Below, piece by piece: positions 6,271 to 7,607 of a stretch of DNA of 7,607 nt. Origin of the DNA: Syntrophorhabdus sp. (GTDB lineage: Bacteria; Desulfobacterota; BSN033; UBA1163); assembly GCA_020724025.1 (NCBI GenBank), contig DYHU01000096.1:4630-12236 (forward strand), read 5' to 3'. The translations under genes and the position numbers were made by a program. How positions within the stretch are numbered: the first letter of the stretch is position 1; each line of letters starts with the position of its first letter. The notes below the pieces were generated by a model. It made no database searches, was not told where the DNA came from, and saw only the letters and a program-made list of their open reading frames with translations.

Positions 6271-7041
6271 TTACCGGCTTGTCACCAACACATTAAAACC
6301 CATCTGAGTCAGTTTTTCCGCCAGGGGGAGGGCCGCCTCTTTTGTTTCAAACGGCCCGATTCTCACCCGATGGTATTTCTGTGTCTGGGTCTCTACCGTA
6401 GCCACATGAACATTCTCAAAACTCCTCTTTAACTGCTCAGCCAGATCCCGTGCCCTGCCCTCATCACTGAAAGAACCAACCTGCAGGTTGAACCGTTCCA
6501 CCTGCTCGATGAGCGGTGAGCCCACCCACTCCACTTTCACATTGGCGGTCCCTTTTCCCCACACGCCGAGCATCCGGGCGGCCGCATAAGAGACATCAAT
6601 AATCCTCTCCTTTACAAAAGGGCCCCGGTCGTTCACCTTCAACTCCACAGACCTCCCATTTTCCAGATTGGTCACCATCACCATGGTGCCCAGAGGAAGG
6701 GAGTTATGGGCACAGGTGAGTTGAAACATATCGTAGACCTCGCCGCTCGAAGTCGGCCTTCCGTGAAACTCCCCCCCATACCAGGAAGCCATCCCATACT
6801 GAACCTCACGGGTTTCCCGCTTTTCGATCTTTGCTACCTTTTCAATCTTCTGTTCGTCTGTTTTCTCCTCTTTTAAAACCTCCCTCTTCACCTCTTGCTT
6901 CTCTGTCGGAGGCTCTATCCTCTTCTCAAAGACGACGCGCTGCTTCGGCCCACATGCCGTTAAGAGAAAAAAGAAGGAGAAAATTATTATAATGGGTAGA
7001 GCTATAGTGGGTAGGGGAGGCTTTAGCCTCCCTTTATTCAT
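6271..7041 (-). CDS. rlpA: RlpA-family septal ring lytic transglycosylase-like lipoprotein with SPOR domain
   Basis: Predicted outer-membrane lipoprotein (256 aa). RlpA proteins cleave peptide-free ('naked') glycan strands at division sites, to which their SPOR domain binds. Numbering from the ATG at 7041: a basic start (MNKGRLK), a hydrophobic core of Ile and Phe, and lipobox LTAC with the lipidated cysteine at 30. A highly charged Lys/Glu linker follows at about 36-80. The double-psi beta-barrel runs from GMASWYG (83-89) through CAHNSLPLGT to VNDRGPF. His112 and Asp138 correspond, with the same 26-residue separation, to the catalytic pair described for Pseudomonas RlpA. A SPOR domain fills about 184-256 (FNLQVGSF...HRVRIGPF). 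GGAGAAG at 7048-7054 precedes the ATG by a good distance; an earlier in-frame ATG at 7056 lies at that site itself. Start and signal peptide overlap the RAYT gene end and its REP, which is unusual. Confidence 0.93.
   Translation of the reverse strand: MNKGRLKPPLPTIALPIIIIFSFFFLLTACGPKQRVVFEKRIEPPTEKQEVKREVLKEEKTDEQKIEKVAKIEKRETREVQYGMASWYGGEFHGRPTSSGEVYDMFQLTCAHNSLPLGTMVMVTNLENGRSVELKVNDRGPFVKERIIDVSYAAARMLGVWGKGTANVKVEWVGSPLIEQVERFNLQVGSFSDEGRARDLAEQLKRSFENVHVATVETQTQKYHRVRIGPFETKEAALPLAEKLTQMGFNVLVTSR
7009..7033 (+). repeat. Left REP element of the RAYT (GTAG-preceded hairpin)
   Basis: GTAG at 7011-7014 precedes a perfect hairpin, GGGAGGCT (7015-7022), TT, AGCCTCCC (7025-7032), with a further G-T wobble possible at 7014/7033. 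The 5' GTAG and the small loop are hallmarks of REP sequences linked to RAYTs. It lies directly beyond the RAYT stop and is at the same time codons 3-12 of rlpA. Confidence 0.85.
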
Positions 7042-7480
7042 AAAAAACTTCTCCATATTTGATTTTATACTCCGTCGCGCTTGAATATTTATAATCTTCA
7101 GCCCTTTTAACCAAGTCCTTCTTAACTGGATTATAATGAATGTAATTAAATTTCTCTCTAAATTTTTTATCTGTCAGTACTGCAAAATCAAAAAACCCTT
7201 TCTGCCAAAAGCTACCCTTATTAATCTTTCTCGAAGCTCTGCCTTTTATTAATTGCATGGTTTTTGAAATCCCATATTTGATGGGCTTAATAAGGAGATG
7301 AATATGATCAGGCATAATAACATAAGCATAAAGCATTACTTCCTTTTCAGATGCTAACTCTAAAATCGTTTCTTCCACGATTTTAATCTCGCTTTCAGTA
7401 AATAAGCCGCCCTTTTCACTCAGCCTTGTCGTTATAAAATATATTGAATCGTTAATATCAAAATGAGGCGGTTGTGCCAT
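7034..7480 (-). CDS. rayT: REP-associated tyrosine transposase (RAYT, Y1/IS200-like HUH family)
   Basis: Small (148 aa) single-strand DNA transposase of the TnpA-REP group. The N-terminus has the family's YFITTR block (14-19) and LF (26-27). The HUH metal-binding motif is His59-Ile-His61 in MPDHIHLLIKP. WQKGFFD (92-98) follows; the usual family wording continues with histidine (DH), here phenylalanine. The helix YIHYNPVKKDLV (113-124) should carry the catalytic tyrosine, most likely Tyr113. KYSS (131-134) is also typical. The frame is intact, so the enzyme may be active. There is no clear Shine-Dalgarno sequence; a REP hairpin ends about 13 nt before the ATG at 7480. Base composition is much more AT-rich than rlpA or the opp genes. 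It ends inside the rlpA start region. It does not carry a TnpB partner. Confidence 0.92.
   Translation of the reverse strand: MAQPPHFDINDSIYFITTRLSEKGGLFTESEIKIVEETILELASEKEVMLYAYVIMPDHIHLLIKPIKYGISKTMQLIKGRASRKINKGSFWQKGFFDFAVLTDKKFREKFNYIHYNPVKKDLVKRAEDYKYSSATEYKIKYGEVFYE
7048..7054 (-). promoter_or_regulatory. Shine-Dalgarno site of rlpA inside the RAYT gene
   Basis: On the minus strand GGAGAAG is followed by six T residues and the ATG at 7041. These bases also encode Gly-Glu-Val near the end of the RAYT protein. The rlpA start and RAYT stop overlap as ATGAATAA (7034-7041). The site selects 7041 over the in-frame ATG at 7056 and suggests coupled translation. Confidence 0.7.
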
Positions 7481-7493
7481 ATTAATTAATTTT

Positions 7494-7518
7494 GGGGCGA
7501 CTAAAGTCGCCCCTACCC
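7494..7518 (-). repeat. Right REP element of the RAYT, in its mRNA leader
   Basis: On the minus strand GGGTAG precedes a hairpin formed by GGGGCGACT (7494-7502 on the plus strand), AA loop and AGTCGCCCC (7505-7513): 9 perfect pairs. It is the inverted counterpart of the REP at 7009-7033. The two differ at two stem positions, and both differences are compensated on the opposite strand of the stem (A-T versus C-G, and G-C versus A-T). It lies between promoter and RAYT start codon. Confidence 0.85.
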
Positions 7519-7545
7519 TTTCTACTTATTTATTAAAATGTTGCC

Positions 7546-7574
7546 ATTATACAGAAAATACCTATTGATTTCAA
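7546..7574 (-). promoter_or_regulatory. Predicted sigma-70-type promoter of the RAYT gene (and rlpA)
   Basis: On the minus strand TTGAAA (7569-7574) is followed by exactly 17 bp and a perfect TATAAT (7546-7551). The start would fall near 7539, giving a leader of about 60 nt that contains the right REP hairpin. It lies outside the REP-bounded unit. No comparably good promoter was seen between here and rlpA, so this may serve both genes, and it may have been rlpA's own promoter before the transposon inserted. Confidence 0.7.
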
Positions 7575-7607
7575 CGATTTTTAAACAAAAAATCCCCAGA
7601 ATTTGTT

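Larger units (their letters stand above)
7009..7518. mobile_element. REPtron: RAYT gene flanked by two inverted REPs
   Basis: The unit runs from GGGTAG (7009-7014) to CTACCC (7513-7518), with one REP at each end in opposite orientation and the transposase gene between them. This is the recognised REPtron layout. RAYTs are thought to move or copy REP/BIME sequences as single-stranded DNA and usually leave no target duplication; none is claimed here. The interior is clearly AT-richer than the flanking genes, consistent with acquisition. Confidence 0.8.

Noticed and set aside
7057..7160. Separate rlpA promoter inside the RAYT gene
   Set aside because: TATAAT/TATAAA-like boxes occur in this AT-rich sequence, but none has a convincing -35 at 16-18 bp.
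7575..7607. Terminator of a gene beyond the right edge (AACAAA/TTTGTT pairing around a GGGG segment)
   Set aside because: The stem is 6 bp and AT-only, and it is cut by the window edge, so it cannot be supported.

Overview
The window looks like a piece of a Gram-negative chromosome. Every supported gene is on the minus strand, so transcription runs from high to low coordinates. The outer-membrane-type lipoprotein RlpA, the periplasmic-type binding-protein ABC importer, and spacers packed with short tiled and palindromic repeats would fit a deltaproteobacterial (Desulfobacterota-like) genome. That placement rests on style, not on a marker gene, and is tentative.

Right end (about 7009-7574): a small IS200-related REP-associated tyrosine transposase (RAYT) with an HUH motif. 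It is bracketed by two inverted REP hairpins, each preceded by GTAG on its outer side, so it reads as a complete 'REPtron'. A near-consensus sigma-70-type promoter (TTGAAA, 17 bp, TATAAT) drives it, and the right REP lies in its mRNA leader.

Immediately downstream is rlpA (6271-7041), encoding an RlpA/DPBB-SPOR septal-ring lipoprotein. Its Shine-Dalgarno sequence and start codon lie inside the last codons of the RAYT gene. The left REP hairpin encodes the beginning of its signal peptide. The transposon end has therefore become part of a cell-envelope gene.

Spacer 5906-6270 contains a 7-bp tandem repeat, a 12-bp tandem repeat split by a 141-bp palindromic BIME/MITE-like element with 10-bp flanking direct repeats, a strong promoter (TTGAGA, 17 bp, TATAAT), and a dRS3-like hairpin in the leader of the next operon.

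4271-5905 down to 107-1075: a complete five-gene Opp/Dpp-type peptide importer in the order binding protein (A), permeases (B, C), ATPases (D, F). A and B abut. The B-C, C-D and D-F spacers are 100-160 bp and each holds a different family of tiled-word inverted repeat. Both ATPases keep all nucleotide-binding motifs and a four-cysteine C-terminal tail suited to an iron-sulfur cluster. The substrate cannot be read from the sequence. The first ~106 bases hold no gene.

No wholly new multi-gene system is evident. The most unusual signal is the RAYT/REP-rlpA junction, together with the REP-like palindromes scattered nearby.
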